Of a stretch of DNA of 64,000 nt, positions 43,410 through 52,489 are shown piece after piece. Location of the stretch: positions 124,001-188,000 of the forward strand of contig JAHIQI010000069.1 of NCBI GenBank assembly GCA_018902755.1. The letters run 5' to 3'. This stretch comes from Pseudomonadota bacterium. GTDB lineage: Bacteria > Desulfobacterota > Desulfarculia > Desulfarculales > Desulfarculaceae. Position numbers and translations under genes: made by a program. Position 1 is the first letter of the stretch; every line of letters starts with the position of its first letter. A model generated the notes under the pieces. That model had not been told where the DNA came from. It saw only the letters and a list, made by a program, of their open reading frames with translations, and ran no database searches.

Positions 43410-43498
43410 GTTTGCCTCCTTGGTTTTTTCTTTCACTATGAAGGTGGACAGGAAATAAGTGAAATTAATAAAATTGAATAAATATATAAGGAAATATT

Positions 43499-44392
43499 AT
43501 GGAATGGCAGCAGCTAAACGCTTTCCGCCATCTGGCACGCACCGGCAGCTTCAGCAGGACGGCCCAGCTCACCCTGCGCACCCAGCCAGCGGTTAGCCAA
43601 CAGATCAAGGCCCTGGAGGCTGACCTGGGTTGCCTGCTGGTGGAGCGCTCGGGCCGGAGAGGGGTGCGCCTCACCAGGGCTGGGGAGCGTCTGCTGGCCT
43701 TTTGCGAGCTGGCCAACCGGGAAGAGCAGGCCCTCAGGGAGGAACTGGCCGAGTTGGGCGAGGGGCCCCGCCAACGCCTGCGCCTGGCCGCGCCCCTGAC
43801 CACCCTGGTGCAGCTTTTGCCGCCGCTGCTGGCCGCCTATGGCCGGGAGCATCCCGGCGTGGAGCTGACCCTGTGGGACCGGCCCCAGGGCCAGGTGGTG
43901 CAATTGGTGCGCTCCGGCGAGGCGGATCTGGGCCTGGCCCTGGCATCCCAGGCCCCCCGGGGGCTCAAGGCCCAGGCCTGGAAAACGGTGCGCCCTGTGC
44001 TGTTGGTTCCCCAGGGCCATCCCCTTTGCAGGCGTCGCCGTCCCCTGGAGCTGGCCGAGATCAGCCGGTACCGCCTGGTGCTGCCGCCGCCTTCGCCGGA
44101 CTTTTCCCACCGCGCCGCTCTGGACGAGATGTTTCATAGCCGGGGGTTGCCCTGCCGGGTGATCATGGAGTCGGCCAATGCCGAGGTGAGCGCCGCCCTG
44201 GTGGAGCAGGGCCTGGGCCTGGCCTTTGCGTCCATCGCCGGGGAGCCGCCGGGGCTGCGCAAATGGAACCTCAAGGCCCTGTCCCTGGAGCATCTGCTGC
44301 CCAGCGATCGCATCGTAATCCTGAGCCGCAAGGGCAGGTCGCTTCCCGCCCACCAGCAGGCCCTGGTGGATTTGCTTTTATCCCAAGTTTAG
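43499..44392 (+). CDS. LysR-family transcriptional regulator
   Basis: A 297-residue LTTR of normal length. The N-terminal HTH is MEWQQLNAFRHLARTGSFSR and TLRTQPAVSQQIKALEADLG, with ERSGRRGVRLTRAGERLL. The rest is a periplasmic-binding-protein-like effector domain. AAGGAAAT stands before the ATG. It is divergently transcribed from the FlK-like thioesterase with a 90-bp intergenic region, the usual arrangement for a regulator and its target; this is inference. Confidence 0.93.
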   Translation: MEWQQLNAFRHLARTGSFSRTAQLTLRTQPAVSQQIKALEADLGCLLVERSGRRGVRLTRAGERLLAFCELANREEQALREELAELGEGPRQRLRLAAPLTTLVQLLPPLLAAYGREHPGVELTLWDRPQGQVVQLVRSGEADLGLALASQAPRGLKAQAWKTVRPVLLVPQGHPLCRRRRPLELAEISRYRLVLPPPSPDFSHRAALDEMFHSRGLPCRVIMESANAEVSAALVEQGLGLAFASIAGEPPGLRKWNLKALSLEHLLPSDRIVILSRKGRSLPAHQQALVDLLLSQV

Positions 44393-45543
44393 TTGGTGGT
44401 GGGCGCGGGCAGGCTCAGGCGGCACACGGCCCCGCCCTCGGGGTTGGGCTCCAAGCTGAGGCCGCCCAAATTGCGCCGGGCGGCCAGGGAGACGATGGGC
44501 AGGCCCAGGCCGGTGCCCATGGGCTTGCTGGAGTGGAAGGGGCTCAGGATATCGTCCATATCCATGGCCTCCGGGGTCTTGCCGTTGTTGCTGATGGCCA
44601 GGCACACCAGGTGCGGGTCCTTGTCCGGCCCCGAGGCCGCCTCCACCAAGGGGCGCTCCGGGTCCGCCGCCTCGGCCGCGTTTTCCAGGACGTAGCGCAG
44701 CATGGCCTCCAGGTCCTGGGGATCGCAGAGCACCTGGTCGAATCCGGAGGGCAGCTCCGGCCGCCAAGCCACTTCCTGCATCAAGCCCCGTTGCAGCACC
44801 CAGCGGTGGGCCAGGTCCAGGTAGTCGGCCAGGGCGCAGAGCTGGGGGGCTGGGTCTTCCTGGAACATGCCGGTGTACATGGCGATGTCGCCCATCATGC
44901 GCTCCAGGCGCTGATTCTCCTTGAGCACCATCTCATAGGCCTGATAGGCCGGGCTGGCCGGGTCGGTCTTTTTTTGCAGGCGGCGGATATTGCCGCCGAT
45001 GATGGTGATGGGGTTGCGTACCTGGTGGGCGATGCCCTCGATCATTTGGCGGTCGCAGCGTGAGGTCGTGGTGATGAAGGAGTCGGTGGCCACCAGCACG
45101 CAGAAGTCCAGCATGCGGTCAATCACCTCGGCCACGCTCTCCTGCTGGTCGGTAGGTATTTTCTTGTCCACGATGCGGTGACAGAACTGGCGGGCCATGG
45201 CGTAGCCCAGGTTTACGAAGCGCTGGTCCAGGCTGAGGTTGACGTGGCGCACCCCGCTGTTCCAAAGGTAGGTAAGAAAGTGGTGCGAAAACTCCTCGCT
45301 GAACAGGGCGTGGAACCACTGGCCCAGCACTTTTTCCAGGCGGGGCAGATTTTCCCCTTGCTCCGGGATGTGCTTGGTGCGGTCGATGGCCAGAAAATAG
45401 CGGCAGAACTCGCGGCCGAACTCATGGCTCTGGTCCATGAAATGTTGCCGCCAGGGAGCCAGTCGTTCCTGGGCCTGGTGATCCAACTCCAGTTGCTTCA
45501 GGAAAAAGTTCAGCCGCTCAAAGGGGATGGGTTCGTGGTTCAT
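44389..45543 (-). CDS. Globin-coupled (protoglobin-like) sensor histidine kinase
   Basis: A 384-residue soluble kinase. The N-terminal 180 residues resemble globin-coupled sensors: a helical fold with SGVRHVNLSLDQRFVNLGYA, where H100 fits the proximal heme ligand of the family. The HisKA His is in GIAHQVRNPITIIGGNIRR. The ATPase part has VLENAAEAADPE, SNNGKTPEAMDMDDIL and GTGLGLPIV. A globin sensor would report O2, NO or CO. The ATG at 45543 is preferred to a long frame extension to 45657. It converges on the LysR gene with a 4-bp overlap. No response regulator is adjacent. Confidence 0.85.
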   Translation of the reverse strand: MNHEPIPFERLNFFLKQLELDHQAQERLAPWRQHFMDQSHEFGREFCRYFLAIDRTKHIPEQGENLPRLEKVLGQWFHALFSEEFSHHFLTYLWNSGVRHVNLSLDQRFVNLGYAMARQFCHRIVDKKIPTDQQESVAEVIDRMLDFCVLVATDSFITTTSRCDRQMIEGIAHQVRNPITIIGGNIRRLQKKTDPASPAYQAYEMVLKENQRLERMMGDIAMYTGMFQEDPAPQLCALADYLDLAHRWVLQRGLMQEVAWRPELPSGFDQVLCDPQDLEAMLRYVLENAAEAADPERPLVEAASGPDKDPHLVCLAISNNGKTPEAMDMDDILSPFHSSKPMGTGLGLPIVSLAARRNLGGLSLEPNPEGGAVCRLSLPAPTTN

Positions 45544-45713
45544 CGCCGCCGCTTTCTGAGTGTGGGGTTGGCTGTCGATTCTTATTCCTAAGAATAAGGG
45601 GCCGCCGCCCCGGGGGCAAGCCGAAGCGCCGAATGATTTGGTCTCGCCCGGCGGCATGGCTTACAATTTTATATTATAGGCAAAACACCTTCTGCGATGG
45701 AGTAAGCAATACC

Positions 45714-46136
45714 ATGGAAGACAAAAGGAATTTGCACCTGAAGGTTCAGGAGCTTTGCGACTGCTTCGCCACCACCGACTATCTTGAGGAGATGTCCAAG
45801 CTGGCCCAGGACCAGGACAAGGACGAGGCGGCCCTGAAGTGGTTGGCCCTCACCGTGCTGCACGCGGTCAACGCTGGGGCCAAGAAGATCACCCTGTTCC
45901 AGGCTCCGGGCGGCGAGATAACCGTGAAGGCCAAATACCGGGCCAGCACCCTGCCTTCACCGGGCGCTGAGATCGGCCCCAAGGTGCTGGAGGCGGTGCG
46001 GGCCATGACCCATGCCGAGGGCGACAAGATCAAGGCCCTGCTGGCTCTGGGGGTGCGCAACGACAACCTGGAGGTCAAGGTGAAGAGCGAAAAGGAAGAC
46101 GGCGGCCAACTTCTCACCCTCAAGTTCTCGGAGTAG
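45714..46136 (+). CDS. Conserved hypothetical protein, first gene of a three-gene operon
   Basis: A 140-residue soluble protein (MEDKRNLHLKVQELCDCF, then LKWLALTVLHAVNAGAKKI and AMTHAEGDKIKALLALG). No signal peptide, membrane segment or known domain is recognised. The alternation of helices and a final LLTLKFSE strand suggests a compact alpha/beta protein. GGAGTAA precedes the ATG; the frame runs further upstream without a start signal. It precedes the chagasin-like gene by 4 bp. Confidence 0.7.
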   Translation: MEDKRNLHLKVQELCDCFATTDYLEEMSKLAQDQDKDEAALKWLALTVLHAVNAGAKKITLFQAPGGEITVKAKYRASTLPSPGAEIGPKVLEAVRAMTHAEGDKIKALLALGVRNDNLEVKVKSEKEDGGQLLTLKFSE

Positions 46137-46140
46137 GGCC

Positions 46141-46527
46141 TTGCTCCGCGGTTTGAGGCTGCTGCCTCTGTTGGCCCTGCTGCTGGTGGCCGGGTCGGTC
46201 TGGGCTGCCGGGCCGGGGCAGACCCTGGTGCTCAAGCAGGAACAGGTGTTCCAGGTTACCCTGGCCGCCAACCACACCACCGGCTACAAGTGGATGCTGG
46301 CCAAGGTGCCCGACCCCAAGGTGGTCAAGCTGGTCACCAACAACTACGTGCCCGACAGTGCCGAGGGGCCGGACGGCAAGCTGCGCATGGGGGTGGGCGG
46401 CCATGAGGTGTGGACCTTCCAGGCCATGGGGCCGGGCAGGGCCATGATCGTGCTCAACTATGTGCGGCCCTGGGAAAAGGACAAGAAACCGGCCAAGAGC
46501 CGAAGCCTGGAGGTTGAGGTCAGATGA
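46141..46527 (+). CDS. Chagasin-family (I42) protease inhibitor, exported
   Basis: A 128-residue protein with a signal peptide (LRLLPLLALLLVAGSVWAAG) and three chagasin loop motifs: NHTTGYKWML, GVGGHEVWTFQ and VRPWEK. Chagasin-type inhibitors block papain-like cysteine proteases. The start is a TTG after GGAG. The stop overlaps the ATG of the next gene by 4 bp (ATGA). Confidence 0.88.
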   Translation: MLRGLRLLPLLALLLVAGSVWAAGPGQTLVLKQEQVFQVTLAANHTTGYKWMLAKVPDPKVVKLVTNNYVPDSAEGPDGKLRMGVGGHEVWTFQAMGPGRAMIVLNYVRPWEKDKKPAKSRSLEVEVR

Positions 46528-47114
46528 GCTTCATGAGCCGGCACCGCATGCCCGCCTTCAGCGCGGGCGGGCGGCCCACCATCGGCCCGGAGCAGTGGCG
46601 GCTGGCCGTGGACGGCATGGTGGCGCAGAAGCGCGAGTTCGGCCTGGAGGAGGTCAAGGCCATGCCCCAGAGCGAGGTGGACGCCCGCCTCACCTCGGTG
46701 TCGGGCTTCAGCCTGCGGGCCCGCTGGCAAGGGGTGTTGTGGCGCGATTTCCTGGCCGGGCTGGAACCGGAGCCGGGGGCCAGCCACGCCACCTTCACCA
46801 GCCAGGGCGGGGGCTACACCACCACGGTGAGCCTGAAGGACCTCGACCACCCCCGGGTGATGCTGGTGCTGGGGGTCGAGGACGAGCCCCTGGAGACGGA
46901 CTTCGGCGGCCCCTTGCGCATGCTGGTGCCGCACCTCTGGGGATACAAGAGCGCCAAGTGGCTGGCGGGAGTCACCTTTGGCGACAAGATGCTGGGCGGC
47001 TTCTGGGAGGACCGGGGTTACACCAGGGAAGGCATCATAGAGCCGGGGGTGACTCTGGACCTCAACTCCGGCCAGCGCCGGGCCATTCGGGGGGGAGAGG
47101 TCACCGAGTTCTGA
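46524..47114 (+). CDS. Sulfite-oxidase-fold molybdopterin protein, Mo-ligand Cys replaced
   Basis: A 196-residue protein with the Moco-binding fold of YedY/sulfite oxidase: WRLAVDGMVAQKREFGLEEV, TSVSGFSLRARWQGVLWRDF, GGPLRMLVPHLWGYKSAKWL and GFWEDRGY. In active members the second piece reads like HCVTGWS, with Cys as the Mo ligand; here Ser stands at that position. No signal peptide is seen. It may bind cofactor differently or have lost catalysis. Translationally coupled to the chagasin-like gene. Confidence 0.85.
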   Translation: MSFMSRHRMPAFSAGGRPTIGPEQWRLAVDGMVAQKREFGLEEVKAMPQSEVDARLTSVSGFSLRARWQGVLWRDFLAGLEPEPGASHATFTSQGGGYTTTVSLKDLDHPRVMLVLGVEDEPLETDFGGPLRMLVPHLWGYKSAKWLAGVTFGDKMLGGFWEDRGYTREGIIEPGVTLDLNSGQRRAIRGGEVTEF

Positions 47115-47188
47115 GCCGGGCCCGTAGCTTAGGCAAAACAAAGGCGGCCCGCCGCAATGGCGGGTTACCTTTTATGCGATGAAGTCGA

Positions 47189-47530
47189 CTAGCCCCGAGG
47201 AGAGTAGCGGTTGGGCTCGGCGAATACGTCTATGACCAGCGAGGGCGCCAGCACCGTGGCCCCGTGGGCGGTCCCGGCGGGGATGTCGTAGCACTCGCCG
47301 CTACGGTATACCCTGGTCTCCTCGCCGATGGTCAACTCCAACTCGCCGTACACCACGATGCCCCACTGGGCCCCGTGGCTGTGCAGAGGCACCGATGCCC
47401 CGGCGGGCAGGTCGAAGAAAACCGCCTGTCCCTTGGGCCCGGCCAAGAGATAGCCGGTGACATCCTTCAGGCCCAGGGCCGCCTGGGGCAGGTCCTTGAT
47501 GAAACCCGGAAAAGATGTTTCCTTGCTCAT
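47189..47530 (-). CDS. Cupin-domain protein
   Basis: A 113-residue single cupin. PAGASVPLHSHGAQWGIVVY and GECYDIPAGTAHGATV are the two metal-site motifs. No signal peptide. The ATG at 47530 has AGGGGG upstream and overlaps the stop of the preceding small Cys-rich gene by 4 bp. Function unknown. Confidence 0.85.
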   Translation of the reverse strand: MSKETSFPGFIKDLPQAALGLKDVTGYLLAGPKGQAVFFDLPAGASVPLHSHGAQWGIVVYGELELTIGEETRVYRSGECYDIPAGTAHGATVLAPSLVIDVFAEPNRYSPRG

Positions 47531-47730
47531 GCCAACCCCCTGGACGCTTCTCGTTTTTGTTCCTTGTAGTGGAAGTGCACTAGGCACTGCTCCCGGAATT
47601 TGCAGTAGATGTCAGGGTCGGAGCAGTGGGCGTCGTTTTCCAGACATTCCATGCAATAGCCGTGACCATACTTCTGGCACATGGCCACCGACGGGCGGTC
47701 GGGGTGATTTCGGCAGGTTTCACCGGCCAT
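47527..47730 (-). CDS. Small B-box-like cysteine-rich protein
   Basis: A 67-residue protein with eight cysteines and several histidines: CRNHPDRPSVAMCQKYGHGY, CMECL, CSDPDIYC and CLVHFHY. This resembles a bacterial B-box-type zinc finger and would bind two Zn. It is the first gene of a pair with the cupin protein (4-bp overlap). Confidence 0.7.
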   Translation of the reverse strand: MAGETCRNHPDRPSVAMCQKYGHGYCMECLENDAHCSDPDIYCKFREQCLVHFHYKEQKREASRGLA

Positions 47731-47891
47731 TGCTTACCTCGCTGGCGAATAGGTTTATAGAATAAATTTTTAGCATGGGGCAGGTGAATCGGCAAGACCG
47801 GCGGCCTTGACCTGTCCCCCGGCCTCTAGGATAATGCGGCCAGCGTCGGATATTTACACCGCCTCCCAGGGCGGGGCGGGAGGATAGCTAG

Positions 47892-48830
<939 letters not shown>

Positions 48831-48835
48831 GGCCC

Positions 48836-49303
48836 ATGGGCCGTCATTATCCCGAACTCCCGGTGGTGGGAGTGGGCGGCATCGTGCTGGCCGGAGACCA
48901 GGTGCTGTTGGTCAAGCGGGGGGCCGAGCCCTCCAAGGGCATCTGGTCAATCCCCGGCGGCGCGGTGGAGGTGGGCGAGAGCCTGGCCCAGGCCTGCGCC
49001 CGGGAGGTGCTGGAGGAAACCGCCCTTCAAGTCAGCGTTGGGCCTATGGTGGAGGTGATCGAGCGCATTCTGCGCGATCCCACCGGCCGGGTGGAGTATC
49101 ATTACGTTCTCATTGACTTTTTGTGCTTTTGTCAACCCTTGGAGCCCCGGGCGGGGGACGATGCGGCCGCGGCGGTGTGGGCTGGCTTGGACACGCTGGA
49201 CGGCTACACCCTGACCCACGACACCAAGCGGGTGATCCTCAAGGCGGCGCGCCTGGCCCAAGCCACGGAATCAAGCTCTGATTTTGGCGGGGATGTTTGT
49301 TGA
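48836..49303 (+). CDS. Nudix hydrolase
   Basis: A 155-residue protein with the Nudix box GGAVEVGESLAQACAREV followed by LEETAL (the usual Gly before the final hydrophobic residue is Ala). The N-terminal VVGVGGIVLAGDQVLLVKRG is typical of ADP-ribose or nucleotide-type members. It hydrolyses a nucleoside diphosphate linked to another moiety; the substrate is unknown. The ATG at 48836 lies 5 bp after the decarboxylase stop. Confidence 0.9.
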   Translation: MGRHYPELPVVGVGGIVLAGDQVLLVKRGAEPSKGIWSIPGGAVEVGESLAQACAREVLEETALQVSVGPMVEVIERILRDPTGRVEYHYVLIDFLCFCQPLEPRAGDDAAAAVWAGLDTLDGYTLTHDTKRVILKAARLAQATESSSDFGGDVC

Positions 49304-49514
49304 CAGCGCCCGCGTTTAGCTGCTATTTTGCGTCTGTCCCAGGCGGACTTGTTTTTTGGCCGGCCTTTGTGCCGGAAAGGACAAGACCACCCGGCGATGC
49401 AAGGTGTGGTTGTACCTAACCATATAAGTAGCGGCCACCGCCGGGCGCCCATGGCCGGTGGATGTGCCGGAAGTCTGTTTGAGGCAATTGAGAGTAGCGA
49501 GAGGCAAGGATCTT

Positions 49515-50129
49515 ATGTCATCGCACCAGCAAGGAAAGAAACAACGGTCGCGTGCGGACTGGATCCTTCTCTTCGTGGGATTGGTGATAGGTTCGGCCTT
49601 CGGGTTCTGGGCCACCCCCACCATCCTTTACGCGGAGAAGGCGCAGCCGTTGCAGTTCAATCACAAGCTGCATTTGGAGCAGGTCAGTGACAGCTGCAAG
49701 TCCTGTCACACCCTGCGGGAAGACGGCTCCTTCTCGGGCATTCCCAGCGTACAGTCATGCAAGGAGTGTCACGAGGCAGGTTCGCCCATGGGTGATGGAG
49801 CCAACGAGGCGGCATTCCTGGAGTACGTCAAGAAAAACCAGCCCATCCCCTGGCTGGTCTACTCCCGCCAGCCGGATTGCGTTTTCTTCTCTCATGCGGC
49901 CCACACGGCCAACGCCGGTTTCGAGTGCGCCAAGTGCCACGGAGATCACGGCCAGACCACCAAGCTGCGGCCCTATGAGTACAACCGCCTCACGGGCTAC
50001 AGCCGGGATATCTGGGGCAAGGGGCCCATCGGCCTGTCCGGTCCCCCCCACCGCATGAAAATGGACGACTGCGCCAAGTGCCACAGCGAAAACGGCGTTA
50101 ACCGCGCCTGCTTCGTTTGCCACAAATAG
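49515..50129 (+). CDS. qrcA: Multiheme cytochrome c, Qrc-type menaquinone reductase subunit A
   Basis: A 204-residue cytochrome anchored by one N-terminal membrane segment (about 16-33). Five CxxCH heme sites are visible: C61-H65, C82-H86, C138-H142, C186-H190 and C199-H203. Biochemically studied QrcA is described as hexaheme; no sixth CxxCH is seen here, although C122 (DCVFFSH) might attach another. QrcA takes electrons from periplasmic cytochrome c3 and passes them to the quinone reductase. AAGGAT stands before the ATG. First gene of the qrc operon. Confidence 0.88.
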   Translation: MSSHQQGKKQRSRADWILLFVGLVIGSAFGFWATPTILYAEKAQPLQFNHKLHLEQVSDSCKSCHTLREDGSFSGIPSVQSCKECHEAGSPMGDGANEAAFLEYVKKNQPIPWLVYSRQPDCVFFSHAAHTANAGFECAKCHGDHGQTTKLRPYEYNRLTGYSRDIWGKGPIGLSGPPHRMKMDDCAKCHSENGVNRACFVCHK

Positions 50130-50159
50130 GCGTCGGCTGGATGCTAAGGAGACACCCTT

Positions 50160-52484
50160 ATGCAATGGGATAGACGAGCATTTATCAAGCTGGCCGTGGG
50201 TGGAGTACTGGGCGTGCACGCGAGCCCGCTCATGTGGAAACTCATGGATGACTCCACCATCTGGACCCAGAACTGGTCTTGGGTCCCGGTGCCCGAGGAC
50301 GGTGCGGTGGCCTTCGCCAACGTGGTCAACCCCCAGACCGGCACCGGCGCCAAGGCGCGCCTGGTGCAGGGCAGGGTGGATGGCACCCGGGCCATCCGGG
50401 TGGAGGGCAATCCCGAGCACCCCCTCAGCAAGGGCGGCGTGGTTCCCCAGGACGCCTCGGCCCTGCAACTTCTGTATAACACCGACATTCGGGTGACCGC
50501 CCCGCTGCTGCGCGACCGGGCCACCGGCCGCTACAGCAAGCTGAGCTGGCCCGAGGCCCTGGACATCCTGGCCGGCAATCTGGCCGAGGTGAGCAAGCAG
50601 GGCAAGCCCGAGGCGATCATGGCCCTGGGCCACGATCCCGAGAGCGCCACCGGCCAGCTCCTGCTGAGCCTCATGGCCGCCCTGGGTTCGCCCAACCTGG
50701 CCTTCACCCCCAACGCCGGGGAGACCCTGGCTCTGGCGGGCCTGGCCATGATGGGCCAGACCGACCTGGGCTTCGATCTGGCCAACTCCGACTACGTGAT
50801 CTCCTTCGGCACCCCGCTTTTGGAGAACTTCGGCGCGCCGGTGGCCACCCGCAAGGCTTTCGCCTCTTGGCGGGGTTTCCCCAAGAACTCGGGCTTCCTG
50901 GCCCAGATCGAGTCGCGCGCCAGCGTCACCGCCAGCCAGGCGGACATGTGGCTGGCCTGCCGTCCGGGCACCGAAGGCGCCCTGGCCCTGGCCATGTGCA
51001 CCATCATGATCCAGGAAGGACTCTACGACCAGGCGGCGGTGAACGCCTCCTTCGGCTTCAAGGACGAGGGCGACTTCAAGGGCTTCAAGTCCTTCCTGCT
51101 CAAGAACTACCGCCGCGAGCAGGTGGCTCAGATGGCCGGGGTTCCCTTGGAGAAGCTGGTCAAGCTGACCCTGGGCTTCGCCAAGGCCAAGAAGGCCGTG
51201 GCCGTCTGCGGGCCCGGCAACTCCAGCGACCCGGGCCGCATGTACGACTTCATGGCCGTTTTGGCCCTGAACGCCCTCAAGGGCAACATCGGCAAGCCCG
51301 GCGGCGTGTTGGTGCAGGATCCCCTGCCGCTCAAATCCATCGGCTCCACCAGCCTCAGGGGCAACGTGCGCCCCTTGGTGGACCCGGCCCAGGGGCTGGA
51401 TTCCAACAACCCCGACGCCTTGGCCAAGGCGGCCGTGGCGGGCAAGCCCTACGGCATCAAGACCTTGCTCCTGGTGGGCGGCAACTTCGTTTTCAACGGC
51501 CCCCAGGCCGGTGTGATGGAAGAGCTGGCCCGCAAGACGCCCTTCGTGGTGGCCATGACCCCCTACCTGGACGAGTCGGCCTCGGTGGCCGACCTGGTCC
51601 TGCCCACCACCCATTGGCTGGAGGGCTGGGGCGACAGCACCTCTCCCTACGGCAGCCCGGTGGCTTGCTACGGCCTGCACCGCCCGCTGATCAAGGCGGT
51701 GCCCCAGGCCAAGGACGCGGGCGAGGTTCTCCTGCAGGTGGCTTCGCGCCTGGGCGGCAAGATCGCCGCGGCCCTGCCTTACAAAAACATGGAAGAGGTC
51801 CTGACGGCCCGCACCCAGGCCATGGGCGACTTCGAGCAACTGGCCGAGCAGAGCTTCTGGGTCCAGGCAAAACCGGCCTACGGCCCGGTGAAGTTCCAGA
51901 CTCCCACCGGGCGTTTCGAGTTCTTCAGCATGGGCCTGTTCAAGCTGCTCTCCGGCCGGGCGGGCAATCCCCAGAACCTGGAGCGCTTGGTGGCCATGAT
52001 GGGCGTCAGCGGTGGCCTGGAAGCGGCCTTCCTGCCCCACTGGGAGGCCCCGGCGGCGGCCGACGACCTGGGCACGGGAATGCCCCTGCTGCTCACGGCG
52101 GTGCCTTCGCTTAGGACCACCTGGGGCGGCGACGCCATCACCCCCTACATGGTCAAGGTGCTTCCCGACACCATGCTGGCCGACATGGACAAGCTGGTGG
52201 TGGAGATGAACCCCCAGACCGCCCACGAGCTGCATTTGTACGACGGCGATCTGATCCGCATCGACTCCGTGGCCGGCAGCCTGACCGCCAAGCTCAGCCT
52301 GTTCGCGGGTGCCGCGCCCGGCGTGGTATACGCGCCGGTGGGACTGGGGCACGGCGCCTTCGGATTCCAGGTGGAGGGCAAAGGCATGAACTTCAACCGA
52401 GCAGCCAAGGTGACCACCGATCCGATGAGCGGGCTGCCCGTCTGGGAGCTGACCGCGGTTAGCGTCGAGAAGGTGCAGGGTTAG
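50160..52484 (+). CDS. qrcB: Molybdopterin-oxidoreductase-fold protein, Qrc subunit B
   Basis: A 774-residue protein with a Tat signal (DRRAFIKLAVGGVLG). It shows the fold of bis-MGD oxidoreductases: EGNPEHPLSKGGVVP, LSWPEALDILAGNLAE, GNIGKPGGVLVQDP and a C-terminal ELHLYDGDLIRIDSVAGSLT. The N-terminal 4Fe-4S CxxCxxxC motif and the Mo ligand of active enzymes are absent. This fits QrcB, which is known to lack the molybdenum cofactor and serves a structural role. It would sit on the periplasmic side. A 30-bp gap with AAGGAG separates it from qrcA. Confidence 0.9.
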   Translation: MQWDRRAFIKLAVGGVLGVHASPLMWKLMDDSTIWTQNWSWVPVPEDGAVAFANVVNPQTGTGAKARLVQGRVDGTRAIRVEGNPEHPLSKGGVVPQDASALQLLYNTDIRVTAPLLRDRATGRYSKLSWPEALDILAGNLAEVSKQGKPEAIMALGHDPESATGQLLLSLMAALGSPNLAFTPNAGETLALAGLAMMGQTDLGFDLANSDYVISFGTPLLENFGAPVATRKAFASWRGFPKNSGFLAQIESRASVTASQADMWLACRPGTEGALALAMCTIMIQEGLYDQAAVNASFGFKDEGDFKGFKSFLLKNYRREQVAQMAGVPLEKLVKLTLGFAKAKKAVAVCGPGNSSDPGRMYDFMAVLALNALKGNIGKPGGVLVQDPLPLKSIGSTSLRGNVRPLVDPAQGLDSNNPDALAKAAVAGKPYGIKTLLLVGGNFVFNGPQAGVMEELARKTPFVVAMTPYLDESASVADLVLPTTHWLEGWGDSTSPYGSPVACYGLHRPLIKAVPQAKDAGEVLLQVASRLGGKIAAALPYKNMEEVLTARTQAMGDFEQLAEQSFWVQAKPAYGPVKFQTPTGRFEFFSMGLFKLLSGRAGNPQNLERLVAMMGVSGGLEAAFLPHWEAPAAADDLGTGMPLLLTAVPSLRTTWGGDAITPYMVKVLPDTMLADMDKLVVEMNPQTAHELHLYDGDLIRIDSVAGSLTAKLSLFAGAAPGVVYAPVGLGHGAFGFQVEGKGMNFNRAAKVTTDPMSGLPVWELTAVSVEKVQG

Positions 52485-52489
52485 TAGTT

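Noticed and set aside
49755..52352. 865-residue open frame antisense to qrcA/qrcB
   Set aside because: It lies exactly over well-identified genes, is Gly/His/Arg/Ala-rich as expected for an antisense shadow of GC-rich DNA, and has no recognisable domain.
50160..52484. Active molybdenum enzyme
   Set aside because: No N-terminal Fe-S cysteines and no Mo-ligand residue are seen, and the operon context fits cofactor-less QrcB.
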